In this document: in pieces, positions 35,008-45,884 of the stretch | Position numbering within the stretch: position 1 is the stretch's first letter | Layout of the letters: the number at the start of each line of letters is the position of its first letter | Source: Lumbricus rubellus | Lineage: Eukaryota > Annelida > Clitellata > Crassiclitellata > Lumbricidae | Reading direction: 5' to 3' | Assembly: GCA_945859605.1 (NCBI GenBank) | Contig: OX243815.1 | Coordinates: 38,211,665 to 38,275,664, forward strand | Length of the DNA stretch: 64,000 bases | Translations under genes and position numbers: made by a program | Notes under the pieces: model-generated | Databases searched by the model: none | Seen by the model: only the letters and a program-made list of their open reading frames with translations | Told to the model about the DNA's origin: nothing

Positions 35008-35152
35008 CAGATTGTGCTCTGAATCGAACAGTCACGCCAACATGTATGCATGTATGTATGTGTTTATGTGTGTGTATGTGTGTGTATATGTGTATGTGTG
35101 TATGTGTGTGTGTGTGTATGTGTATATGTGTGTGTATGTGTGTGTATGCGTA

Positions 35153-35183
<31 letters not shown>

Positions 35184-35227
35184 ATGTGTGTACAGATTGT
35201 GCTCTGAATCGAACAGTCACGCCAACA
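35008..35227 (+). repeat. TG/TATG microsatellite between 34-bp direct repeats
   Basis: AGATTGTGCTCTGAATCGAA, then CAGTCACGCCAAC, occurs at 35008 and again at 35194; the 150 bp between them is a TG/TATG repeat. Confidence 0.85.
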
Positions 35228-35409
35228 ACAATCGATCTGTTTCGACGTACGCGCGATATGAACTTGCTCAGTTTATATGGATTTTGTGTTGACTAAAGAT
35301 GGCTGTGTCTCTGCCTGTGCGCCTCTCCGTCTGCGTTTCTATCTGTGTGTGTGTGTGTGTGTGTTTATGGATATATATATTCATTGCTCTGTTCGTCTAT
35401 GTATGTTTC

Positions 35410-35715
35410 TGTCTGTCTTTGGCTCTCTGCCTATAATTTTGTCAGATGACCTTCCTCGGATTTAATCGTCCTTTCATTTCCTTCTATATTTAATTTTCCT
35501 GTCTGTTGATCTTTCTGTACTTCTCTGTTAAACCTTATTAGGCCTGTGTCATCTTTAAAAATCTCATTCTGCTTCTCAATGGTTCAGCCGTTTCTTCGCC
35601 GTTTCTTTTTTTCAGTCTACACATCAAAGCAATTATTTCAGAGGGTCTGAAAGATCGGATTAGGTTTCGCACGATTTGGGGGTTTCGACCGATATTGGCC
35701 AATAGTAAAGTTCTT
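35410..35715 (+). repeat. Dispersed repeat of about 300 bp, copy 1
   Basis: Diverged direct copy of 52190-52485 (shared blocks CTGTCTGTTGATCTT, CTTTAAAAATCTCATTCTGC, GGGTTTCGACCGA). Function unknown. Confidence 0.75.
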
Positions 35716-36487
35716 CCACGGTAAAACAATTTTTGACGGGTGTTCGTATTGACTACTCGTCCAAACCTGTTGCAATTTGCAAAGGTTTGGTTTTATTGTC
35801 TATTGATTGCCCCTCATATTATACGCGTTGCATCGTGCATTGTTTTCCTTGTTTTTAATCTGCATTAACTTGGAGGAACAGATGCGCATAAAATATAATC
35901 GATGTAGGCCGACAGTCTTCCGTAATAGCCCTATAGCCAGTAAGCTTCAATGAGCATTCCTATGCCTTACGACATTCGTAGACTAGAGCTATTGATTTCC
36001 GGACGTCTTGTGGTGGAGGTTTCTTGAGGATGGGGCGTACACTACAGGGTGGGTAAAAAAGACCTCCCATAGCTTTTTGCCAATAGCCTATCTTGGTCAG
36101 AAGTAAGAATTTCGAATTAAAATTACACAGTCTTAAAGGCAATTCATATTTACACAATAATGAAGGCCAGATTTCATCAAAATATTTCAAGCACAACACA
36201 AGTTATACCACTTTTAGTGAGGCCACTCACCGTTTTTGACAATTCAAAAACGAAACGCAACAAAAAGTAGGCCTACCGGTAGCAAAAACACGATTTTATC
36301 AAGTCTCATCTCAAGTAACTGTTGTCAAATTATCTTGGTAGTGCTTCACAACTTGTGTTCAATGCGCCCACCACCAGTACCAAAACTTCTTTTGAGTCTC
36401 TTTGCAAAGTTCTTGATGGACCTGTTGATTAATCTGACAGATTCCTTAATTTATTTATCTTAGATCTCGAGCAGTTAACCGTAGCAG
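35716..36487. other. No recognised feature
   Basis: Unique-looking sequence apart from CAGGGTGGGTAAAAA at 36045, which resembles a mariner end but has no partner. Confidence 0.4.
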
Positions 36488-36641
36488 TGTCGCAAAACTG
36501 CCTTTGCGACTGTCGCTTCTCGTGGCTCCACCTGGCGAATGCGCCAGGAAACTTGACCCGCCTACGTGGTCCAACTCTTGGACACCACTTTTATTGATGG
36601 CCGTCGCCAGTCACATAGACGTGGAAATACTGGTTTAGTAG

Positions 36642-36849
36642 TAGAGATCCTGCGTGGTCGAGTGGGTTGTAGCCCGCTCGCCGCGCCGGCGGCCCGGGTC
36701 CGATTCCCGGTCAGAGATTAATTTCTCGGATCTTTACTGCGGGTGACTCGGTCGCAATATAAAACATGGAGTACGAGGTTGTTCTCTGCCTCCGACGCTG
36801 ATCATCTTCGATATGAAAAAGAGTCGTTAAACCCCAACATTTCATTTTT
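36642..36849 (+). mobile_element. tRNA-derived SINE, copy 1 in 5' LTR
   Basis: Head GATCCTGCGTGGTCGAGTGG (box A) and GGGTCCGATTCCCGG (box B); tail GATATGAAAAAGAGTCGTTA. Flanked by GGTTTAGTAG (36632-36641 and 36850-36859). Confidence 0.85.
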
Positions 36850-36859
36850 GGTTTAGTAG

Positions 36860-37050
36860 TGAAGATCCTGCGTGGTCGAGTGGGTTGTAGCCCGCTCGCC
36901 GCGCCGGCGGACCGGGTTCAATTCCCGGTCGGATCTTTACACCGGGTGGCTCCGTCGCAATACAAACGTGGAGTGTGAGGTTGTTCTCTGCCTCCGACAC
37001 TAATCATCTTCGATATGAAACAGTGTCGTTAAGCCCTGAACATTTCATTT
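36860..37050 (+). mobile_element. tRNA-derived SINE, copy 2 in 5' LTR
   Basis: Same family (box B GGGTTCAATTCCCGG), flanked by GGTTTAGTAG at 36850-36859 and 37051-37060. The 3' LTR has a single uninterrupted GGTTTAGTAG there. Confidence 0.85.
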
Positions 37051-37358
37051 GGTTTAGTAGTTCGTCGCACGCCTCTTCAGCGTGCTCGTGCCGTTACGCC
37101 TTCGAGTTCGCTTGCAGCATCGGGTACGCCTTCTACGTTCGACTTCCGGTCGCTGTACGTCTACGAGTGCCGGTGGCTATCTTCGACTTCCGGTCGCTGT
37201 ACGTCTACGAGTGCCGGTGGCTATCTTCGACTTCCGGTGGTGGCCGTTCGACTTCCGGTCGCTGTACGGCTACGAGACTTTTAAGAGACTTCGGCCACAC
37301 TGGCGAAGCCGAACCCACGTAAATAAATATATTGAACAAGAGACAAGTTTGTGTCAAT

Positions 37359-37375
37359 TGGCGCCCAACGTGGGG
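37359..37375 (+). promoter_or_regulatory. Primer-binding site for tRNA-Lys
   Basis: TGGCGCCCAACGTGGGG, two bases after the 5' LTR. Matches the known Lys-type primer site used by many retroelements. Confidence 0.85.
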
Positions 37376-37386
37376 CTTTCCTCTTC

Positions 37387-39453
37387 AAACAAGCTACGAC
37401 AATAAATTCTGCTGGAACACCACCCGCCTCGTATGGTTCCTCCACACGCGGACAACCTAGAAGGTCCTCAGACAGAAGGCCAGAAATTAAAAGGAAAGAA
37501 ATTGAGATACGATGTCATACTGGGAAGAATCCCGTAGAAGAGTACCTCATCCAATTCGAGATCGCGGCTCGACATAATTTCTGGACGGACTATGACATGG
37601 CTACCTCCCTCCTCTGCGCACTGGATGGGCCTGCAAGAGGCGTACTGGCAGAGATTGAGGATGTTACAGCCGTAACTTACCAAGACGTCAAAAGGGCCTT
37701 ACTGGCACGCTTCGGGCCTGCGGAATTCCCCGCAGCTCATGAACAGGCGCTAAATCTGTTACGCCTTGTTCCCGGTCAAAACATCCGGGAACTTTCCTAT
37801 GAGGTTCTACGGCTCACCAGGAGGGCCTACAGCGATCTCAATGGCGCAGCACGACAACAGATTATGATCAGCTTCCTCCTTAGAGCCATTCCAGACGGAG
37901 ATGTCGTTTTCTACATCCGCGACAAGGAACCGAAAACACTGGATAAGGTTTGCAGTTTGTACGAGCGTTTAATTTTGCTTTCCAGTACAAGCAGCTGTCG
38001 ACATGTAGCAACACGCGCTGTCTACACCGAAAATCCTGAATGCCCATTACCTAAAACAACGAAGGATTTCATGGACCGGACGAATCGTCGTTTGGATGAG
38101 ATAAGCCAGGCCTTGCAAGAACTCTCGACCACTCGTTCGTCAGCAACACCTGCAATGAATTGGGGAAGCGTTCCGAGGAAGCCGTGCCCGAAATGTGGAT
38201 TGACTGGTCATTGGGGTCGTGACTGCCGACTCAACAGGACCAGGGAACCCGCTCAACCAATACGATGCCTGGAGTGCGATCAGTCGGGTCATCGTTGGCG
38301 CGACTGCCCTACTCTCCAACCGTCGGGAAAACGCTATGGGATCAACGTCGACGCCGGACGATCGATCCGCAGCTCTGCACCCGGATTAGTAGAGGCGCCC
38401 GCTCGTGCTCAGAGACGTGAACCTTCGGTGTATGTACGTGCACGAATCGACGGGAAACAGAGAGACTGCCTGCTGGACACAGGGGCTCAGGCCTGCATCA
38501 TCCCGTCGAACTGGGCGAATAGGTCATTGATTACTCGAACCTCAACGAGACTGCTCGCAGTTAACGGATCTGCGATAGAGGTTGAGGGTGAGCTTCGGCA
38601 ATTCGTGGTCATCGACCAGCATCGTACTGCCACTACTTTCCTTGTCAGTCCCAGCCTTAGCGAAGCGATCCTCGGCATAGACTGGCTTACGGATAACGAT
38701 GTGACCTGGGTCTTCGGAGAAAGAGCAATTGTCATGGGCCGTCAACGTGTGACACTACGGCCAAAACCGGGAAAGATGAAGCACTACCAGCGGTGTGTTG
38801 CTCGTTCCGACTGGACCGTTCCTCCGCAGAGTGAAGCGATTATTCCGGTTCGCCTAATTCACGGACGACTCGGTTCACCAGATGACCAACAGCCTAGTAC
38901 CGTACCAGCTGCACCAGAAAAAGAGTTTTTGATTGCCCGGACTCTCGTCGATCCCAGATCCTCGGAAAACAAGGTCCGAATCTGCAATCCAACTCGCCGA
39001 CAAATGTTAATTTACGAGGAACATTGTTGTCACTCAGCGGTCATTTTGCCGCTGAAGGTTTCTCCCCCGGTCGTGGGAGGATGTCGCAAAACTGCCTTTG
39101 CGACTGTTGCTTCTCGTGGCTCCGCCTGGCGAATGCGCCAGGAAACTTGTCCCGCCTACGTGGTCCAACTCTTGGACACCACTTTTATTGATGGCCGTCG
39201 CCAGTCATATAGACGTGGAAATACTGGTTTAGTAGTTCGTCGCACGCCTCTTCAGCGTGCTCGTGCCGTTACGCCTTCGAGTTCGCTTGCAGCATCGGGT
39301 ACGCCTTCTACGTTCGACTTCCGGTCGCTGTACGTCTACGAGTGCCGGTGGCTATCTTCGACTTCCGGTGGTGGCCGTTCGACTTCCGGTCGCTGTACGG
39401 CTACGAGACTTTTAAGAGACTTCGGCCACACTGGCAAAGCCGAGCCCACGTAA
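37387..39453 (+). CDS. Gag-protease polyprotein of the LTR element
   Basis: The open frame runs from the primer site to a TAA inside the 3' LTR. A Gag-like helical region (EYLIQFEIAARHNFW, PGQNIRELSYEVLRLTRRAY) is followed by two CCHC zinc knuckles (CPKCGLTGHWGRDC near 38187 and CLECDQSGHRWRDC near 38266). A retropepsin-like domain follows with the catalytic CLLDTGAQACIIP (near 38470) and the ILGIDWL strand (near 38671). There is no ATG before codon MAT near 37597, so translation may use a spliced or non-ATG start, or the start is lost. The last 120 or so codons read through LTR sequence. No frameshift in 2 kb suggests it is young or selected. Confidence 0.85.
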   Translation, partial: KQATTINSAGTPPASYGSSTRGQPRRSSDRRPEIKRKEIEIRCHTGKNPVEEYLIQFEIAARHNFWTDYDMATSLLCALDGPARGVLAEIEDVTAVTYQDVKRALLARFGPAEFPAAHEQALNLLRLVPGQNIRELSYEVLRLTRRAYSDLNGAARQQIMISFLLRAIPDGDVVFYIRDKEPKTLDKVCSLYERLILLSSTSSCRHVATRAVYTENPECPLPKTTKDFMDRTNRRLDEISQALQELSTTRSSATPAMNWGSVPRKPCPKCGLTGHWGRDCRLNRTREPAQPIRCLECDQSGHRWRDCPTLQPSGKRYGINVDAGRSIRSSAPGLVEAPARAQRREPSVYVRARIDGKQRDCLLDTGAQACIIPSNWANRSLITRTSTRLLAVNGSAIEVEGELRQFVVIDQHRTATTFLVSPSLSEAILGIDWLTDNDVTWVFGERAIVMGRQRVTLRPKPGKMKHYQRCVARSDWTVPPQSEAIIPVRLIHGRLGSPDDQQPSTVPAAPEKEFLIARTLVDPRSSENKVRICNPTRRQMLIYEEHCCHSAVILPLKVSPPVVGGCRKTAFATVASRGSAWRMRQETCPAYVVQLLDTTFIDGRRQSYRRGNTGLVVRRTPLQRARAVTPSSSLAASGTPSTFDFRSLYVYECRWLSSTSGGGRSTSGRCTATRLLRDFGHTGKAEPT

Positions 39454-39487
39454 ATAAATATATTGAACAAGAGACAAGTTTTTGTCA
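39082..39487 (+). repeat. 3' LTR
   Basis: 406 bp, near-identical to the non-SINE parts of the 5' LTR, with AATAAA near 39452. A few substitutions (for example CTCCACCTGG versus CTCCGCCTGG) show some age. Confidence 0.9.
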
Positions 39488-39557
39488 GCAGCAACTAGCC
39501 ACGTAAAACGATGTTAGTAACGCAACAAAATTGTACAACGAGGAGAAACAAAATAAT

Positions 39558-40508
39558 TAGGGCTGTTGAATTAATCGCGTTAACGCGTGCGATTAACGCG
39601 TCCAAAAATTTTGCGATTAAAAATTTTAACGCATTAATCGTTCGCGTTAATTAGATCTAATTAAAATTGATTCAGAGGCAGAAAAACTCGTATTAAACGG
39701 AAGGCTCATACTTAAAACTAGTGATCCATTCTTTGGCAAATATTCCAAAAAAGAATTTGAGTATTATCGTAGCAATTCTTTGCTCAATTATCGCCTGCAG
39801 GCGAACCAAAACATGAGTTAAACGCCAGCGATGAGCCGTCGACATCGGCGGCATCGCATCGTCCACTAATATATAATGTTTTTTTCCTCACCCCGTCAAA
39901 CTACATTGGTTGAACTCCAGGAGATGGCAAGACCAGTGGATCCAGGTTTCAAATGATAAATGTTTACAGAAAGGACAACTGAGACGAGGTTTTGGCAAGT
40001 ACCGCAACCTCTTGTGAAAAATTGTGATTAAATAGTGAGGTTCAATATAGTAGACCTACTTTTGCTAATTAATAAGAGCATCCCTTGAACCGACCAATGT
40101 AAATAAACTGGTCTGCCTATACAAATAAATAATTTTGATGGTCAGAAAACGGTTGTCTAATTTTCACATTTAGGCCTATATCACTTTAAGGGGGCTCAAA
40201 TGAAGAAATTAGCGGATTTTGAGCAGTTGACTGATTTCAACAGTGTTTCAGTCCTGTCTGCCATACAAAACTGTTCAATAAACTAAATTCAGAAATTCAA
40301 TAGGCCTAAGCCAAAGGTTATTGAATATGTTTGCAATAGAAAGAATGCATTCAGTCATTAAAATTTTATGCTTCAGGGGTCCTTAGAAAATAGTCGGATT
40401 AATATATCTGAAGGCAATGTATTGCGATTAATTTGCAGTTAATTGCGATTAAAAAAATTAATCGCGCGATTAATTTCGATTAAAATTTTTAATCGAACAA
40501 CAGCCCTA
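39558..40508. mobile_element. hAT-type MITE, 951 bp, 8-bp target duplication
   Basis: Ends TAGGGCTGTT and AACAGCCCTA; AAAATAAT is repeated exactly at 39550-39557 and 40509-40516. Subterminal AATCGCG/TTAACGCG words are repeated at both ends. No coding capacity. Confidence 0.9.
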
Positions 40509-40984
40509 AAAATAATTGATACTTAGCATCATAAAGTTTTAAAAAATCATAGAAAGAATTAGTTACGTTAATAATAGTGTTTTTAGAACAAAGAGATGTC
40601 ACGATATAATGTTCAGAGCATGAGGCTAATCATTATTATACTCTGGTAACTATGTCCTTTTGTAGTTCTGGAGGAATGGGACTCTAACAGTTTTACTTAG
40701 CAGGTCCTGCGTCAGATGAGTGGCCAAACCGGATCTAACGTTTGCCAGTGGTCAGTTACTTATTGCTGGCAGCTAAGATTTTCCGCGATTAGGAACAACA
40801 CACAACACTGAACGCTATGTCGAAAGTCTAAGCGCAAGGTGAAGTACAGGACGATGACCAAATCTTGGCTTGCTTGTTACATGTTTAACGACACTGCCAG
40901 GCTTTGTAGCAATAGATCTACATCTCTTGCGGCGCACTCTGGCGAATGCATGCAATATAATAATTGATCATCATCCTCATCATA

Positions 40985-41207
<223 letters not shown>

Positions 41208-41320
41208 ATGTCCATGGGTTCAGCGCCCGTAGGTGCTTGATGCTCTTTCGATCATCTCCTTCCATTTGTCTCTTTCTCTTGCTGTGTGGCTCAACTGCTG
41301 CAGCAGGGGCGCCGTTAGGC

Positions 41321-41344
41321 GTACGCACTTACGCAAGTGCGTAC
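41321..41344. repeat. Perfect 10-bp hairpin
   Basis: GTACGCACTT, ACGC, then AAGTGCGTAC. Confidence 0.85.
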
Positions 41345-42715
41345 AGCGCGAAAAGGCAAAAAAAAAATTTACGAATTGTAAATTAAAGAATTAAAGCGTG
41401 AAATATTATAAGCGATGAAAACCTTTTGAATCTATTGAAATTCTATAATTCTATAGAATATACTTACCTACTTACTTACTTACATACACTCTAATAGAGA
41501 GCCATCTTCGCAGTCAGCGTCTTCGTGTTCCGGGAAAGCATTGATTAAAAATGAAGCGAGCAAGTAAAAAAACAGGAAAAGTGACACTTATTTTTTTCTA
41601 GCTACCACTTCTGAGTTTTTAACAAATGTTTTCGCATTAAAACACTAATGATACCAATGATACACACAGTGAAAGTCATAAATAATAGGCCTATTTATGT
41701 TTAGAAATCTCTATAGAAATAATTATATAGCCTATTGCCTATTTTTTTAACATCTACTTTTGGATTTTTTAAAAATTTCGCACTTGGGAAACTATTCATA
41801 TTAAAAATAATACACAAAATGAACTGAAAAATTTGCATCAAGAAACCTCTTTGAAAAAATACCCGTGTTTTTAATTTCCAGCGCTGTATTAGTCATGCTT
41901 TTGTCACTGAAAAATTCAACCGTGACCATCGTAACATTTTTGCCCCTCCTGCGAAATTTTCTGCGGGCGCCCATGATTGTTTCTTTAGGCACATGCTCAA
42001 TAGTGTTCTTCAGTGCTCGAGAGTCACCTCCCAGCATCATAAAAGCGTGATATTGTTTTGTCTTTAAAAACTACTTGAAATACTAGGCCTATTTGAAAAA
42101 CTATTCCACAGTGTTATTATTGGCTCACTAAACAGTGGCCAATTGTCTGATTTCTTGTGCAAAATTCGAGTATGTTGACCTAATTGAGGGAGAGTGCTCC
42201 AAGACGCCCATGAAAACGAAGATTGTGCTTTTCTTCTGTGTGGATTCCAAGAGAAATAGGCTACATCAAACACAAAGAATGATCAAAAAAATTAAATTGG
42301 GAAGAACATTATTTTATTGAAGTTTTAAAATTTAATCATGTCTATAATGCAATGAGATAACAGGAAATTTTGACAAGGATGTCATGACGTCAAACTGATA
42401 GCATAAGGTTCTACCATCGCAGTGTGACAATAAAAAAAAATCGAAAATGGGGAGGAGCACATCCCGTTCCCAAACCCCTACCCTGCTCGGCGATCATACT
42501 TTGGCCGCGAGTTCGTCCTTTAAAACCAGGACCAAGTCTCCGCCTATGTGAACAGTGGTGATTTCAATAAGTCTCCTATAAAAAAAGGGTCAAAAAAATT
42601 TTCGCGCATATTTTCACATTCTTCTAGGCACCCCTACTCTTCGGCTCAACTCGGCGCCTATGGTGATACATCATAATCGCCAGTAGCATATACGGTATAT
42701 ATATACATACATATA
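41345..42715. other. No gene recognised
   Basis: AT-rich intergenic sequence. The 80-residue frame at 41801-42040 (minus) has no motif I know and no splice context. Confidence 0.4.
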
Positions 42716-42729
42716 TTATATATACATAT

Positions 42730-43140
42730 ATATATATAAACTCGTATCGATCGCTGTTCGCTTCATATTATTTTGTGCAAGTTGTGCGCACAGAAAAAAA
42801 ATCCTGGCGGCGCCGCTGTGCTGCAGTGATCTGTCTCCACACCATTCCGTGATGTCATCCTTCCATTCTCTGAAGGGACGTGTCCCCTTCTGTTCATCCT
42901 TTCCATAATACCAAACACCAATGTCTTGAGTTTCCTGGAGTCGTCCATTCTGCATATATGTCCAAACAGTTGTAATTTCCTGCGGATTACTTTTTGTACA
43001 TACTGTATAGTTCCTTATTCGTCATCTTTCTTCTCCATCCGACTCTTAATACTTTCCGATAACATAATTATTCTTTCAAAAGCCAGTATTCGTCTTTCAA
43101 TTTCCTTGAGTATTACCCACGCTACACATGCATACATAAT
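42730..43140 (-). pseudogene. RTE/craniofacial-type pol C-terminal relic
   Basis: On the minus strand two frames share homology: RRKLQLFGHICRMDDSRKLK and TLVFGIMERMNRRG, then, shifted, WKDDITEWCG. This is the usual end of RTE-like reverse transcriptases (GHxxRM, RGRP-x-W-x-DDI-x-W). Frameshifts and an in-frame stop show decay; the 5' part is missing. Confidence 0.7.
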
Positions 43141-43699
43141 GCTCCGCTGAACACACAGATATCCAGGACTGACAGCTTAGTCCAGAGTGTAATCTCTTTA
43201 CTTTTCCAAAATCAAATATACATAGGCCCTACATACAATGTCATACTGTCAACCCCTTCTATCCCCTGGTTGACCTCCAGTCTCCTCGGTAGCTTTATAA
43301 TCGTTCTTCAGCCTAAGACCTATCCCTAAGGACTTAACTGACTTCAATAATCTATTCGCTAGTTAAAGATCTACAGTCTTTCACTTGTTTTACTTCACGA
43401 CAACGACGACAGTTTACAAAGTATATTATAATCAAATCCAACGTAAAGATGAAACAGCAGCAACAACACGACAATGTCTATCCCTGCATTATCACCGCAA
43501 CAACGACTCTTCTCTACTACAACTAAACAGCAACTACTATACTCATCACAGCCTATATCGCCACTCTTCCTTTCAAGCACTCCCTCCTTCTCTCTATCTT
43601 TCATTTGTACGCGCACCCTCGTCTGGACAGTCGTCTCAAATCGCGCGCCTAAAACGCAGCTGTGCTCTCTGGCCCGTTTATCGCTAGCGTACACACAAT

Positions 43700-44850
43700 C
43701 AACCGGCCGCTTATTTCCAAAATGTACATGGCAGCTGCAACCATGGGTTTTTAAGCCAATCACAAGCCGCAATACATATTTTAAGCTGCTATAGCCCACA
43801 GCCAATGTGAATCGTCGTAACTAATCGCAAATAACTTTCAAAATATTTGCGATTGATTTTTGACAGTTTCAATAATTTCTCCGTAAAATTTATTCCAACG
43901 GAGATATGAAATTGGATTTTTAAGAAAGAAATTCATTTCTAGGTGTAGTTGCATGCCAATAGCCTAAAACATATAAACCCTTTCGCTTATTTAATAATAT
44001 ATTAATATCATATTGATTCATGTTGTCAATAGCCTATTAGGCCGAGTCCCAGGTTAGGCTAAGCCAGTGGCTTTCGTAATCAATTGATTCAGTGGGTTTC
44101 ATTTTGAACAAACTTTCTAGAATTAATTCCAATTCTATTTATGAAAGGGGTAATTTTCTCGTCAAATTTTTATTTACGCAGGCCAGATAGCCTAGGCCTA
44201 ATAGAAATAAAAAATACGATAAAATAAAACAATGTTTGTAATTATAAAATAAGTCAGTAAGATGCACAAGAACCAGTCGTTTCAGCACTCTAAATTTAGT
44301 CGGACGCATAGTCTACACGTGTGATTGAGGAAAGAATTGTCATTAAATAGCATTCGGATTGATTAAATCAGTTTGCGATTAAACGTATTTTTCCTAACTG
44401 AAATATGGAGAGATTAGAGGGGTTCATGCAGGACTGCCGAAAAATAATTACGCGTCCCAGGCGAATATGTTAGAGCGCTAAAGCAATTGACGCATGGGAA
44501 ATACTAAGATTGTTTACACGCTAGCCTAGCCTACTGGTATGAGACTCGATTTCGAAATCATTTGCTGACCTTTTTTTAAATTTATTATTCAGTTTCATAG
44601 GCCAATCGCTATTGCCTACATAAAATTGCGAGGAAAAATTTTGCTAGAAGTTGAAAACATCCAACATTAAACAGTGAAGATTATTGAAAAGGAATATTTA
44701 TTTTACGATTAGTAACGGCATTTCTTATTGGTTGTGGAGCGCTGACAGTTAAATATGTGTCATGACACGTGATTGGCTGAAAACCCTGCGGTTGCAGCTG
44801 CCATGTACATTTTGGAAATAAGCCAACCGGCCGCTGTACTAGGCCTATAT
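43700..44850. repeat. Inverted repeat pair about 1.1 kb apart
   Basis: CGGCCGCTTATTTCCAAAAT, GTACATGGCAGCTGCAACC and AGCCAATCAC at 43702-43770 recur inverted at 44780-44840. Possibly the arms of an old transposon; no target duplication was established. Confidence 0.65.
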
Positions 44851-45077
44851 TAAATACGCTTACACATACATTAATCATAAGTTAATTATTATTATTATTA
44901 TAATTGATGGGCAGCGTTATTGAACGGGTCGCAACGCCGTGTACGGTTAGAATCTTGTTCAGGCCTAGAGGTAAGACACTTTGCAGTGAGTGTCCGATAA
45001 GGCATAGCTTTTACGAGGCTGTTGGCTAACAACCATATGAGCAGTCGATTCCAACGAAATGGAATCGATTGCTCCCT

Positions 45078-45126
45078 TCTATAATTTACATCTGTCTCTT
45101 TCTCTGTCTCTGTCTCTCTTTCTCTG

Positions 45127-45209
<83 letters not shown>

Positions 45210-45641
45210 CTCTCTGTCTCTCTCTGTCTCCTCTCTGTCTCTCTGTCTCTCTGTCTCTCTCTGTCTCTCTGTGTCTCTCTGTGTCTCTCTCTGTCTCTCT
45301 CTGTCTCTCTCTGTCTCCTCTCTGTCTCTCTGTCTCTCTGTCTCTCTCTGTCTCTCTGTGTCTCTCTATGTCTCTCTCTGTCTCCTCTCTGTCTCCTCTC
45401 TGTCTCTCTGTCTCTCTGTCTCTCTCTGTCTCTCTGTGTCTCTCTCTGTCTCCTCTCTGTCTCTCTGCCTCTTTCTGTCTCTCTGTATGTCTGTCTCTCT
45501 CTCTGTCTCTCTCTCTGTCTCTCTGTGTCTCTCTCTGTCTCTCTGTGTCTCTCTCTGTCTCTCTCTGTCTCCTCTCTGTCTCTCTGTCTTTCTCTGTCTC
45601 TCTGTCTGTCTGTATGTCTGTCTGTCTCTCTCTTTCTCTCC
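45078..45641 (+). repeat. TC/TCTCTG polypyrimidine tract, about 560 bp
   Basis: A long run of TCTCTG, TCTC and TCCTCTCTGTC units with pyrimidine on the + strand except scattered G and few A. Three Leu/Ser frames through it are not genes. Confidence 0.95.
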
Positions 45642-45884
45642 TAGCTCAAATTCACCGGTTCAAAACTCACCATTTCACCATGGCTTTCAACCAATGGGAT
45701 ATCTAACTAAATCTTCATCTGGCGGCTGACTATCTTATAATTATAAGAGAAACGCTGCGTGACTGGAAGCCAGTGCAGCGTGTCACGAATGGAGGCTGAA
45801 ACACATTTTAGGGAGGCGCTCTATGAGACGATCCGTACGACTGAGCACCCGTTCAAGGTGGGCGCTTAGAGCAGGGTGGAAGCT

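Larger units (their letters stand above)
36488..37356 (+). repeat. 5' LTR, enlarged by two SINEs
   Basis: 869 bp against 406 bp for the 3' LTR. The excess is two SINEs and one extra copy of a 44-bp unit (CTTCCGGTCGCTGTACGTCT core) near 37150-37225. A polyadenylation signal AATAAA lies near 37322. Confidence 0.88.
36488..39487 (+). mobile_element. Non-autonomous LTR retrotransposon (Gag-protease only)
   Basis: Terminal repeats start TGTCGCAAAACTGCC and end GTCA. The 4-bp target duplication GCAG is at 36484-36487 and 39488-39491. The primer site TGGCGCCCAACGTGGGG (37359-37375) fits the 3' end of animal tRNA-Lys. A polypurine GGGAGGA sits just before the 3' LTR. The internal part is 1.7 kb and codes only for Gag and protease; reverse transcriptase, RNase H and integrase are absent, so mobility would need another element. 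Ty3-type group by Gag and protease, inferred. Confidence 0.88.

Noticed and set aside
36042..36065. Mariner-like end CAGGGTGGGTAAAAAAGACC
   Set aside because: No inverted partner or TA-flanked second end was found nearby.
36975..37405. Separate 107-115 residue genes in the 5' LTR
   Set aside because: They read the tandem 44-bp unit and LTR; the homologous 3' LTR is simply the tail of the Gag-protease frame.
45059..45729. Leu-Ser-Leu repeat proteins of 150-215 residues
   Set aside because: Translations of the TCTCTG tract in three frames; no codon or splice support.
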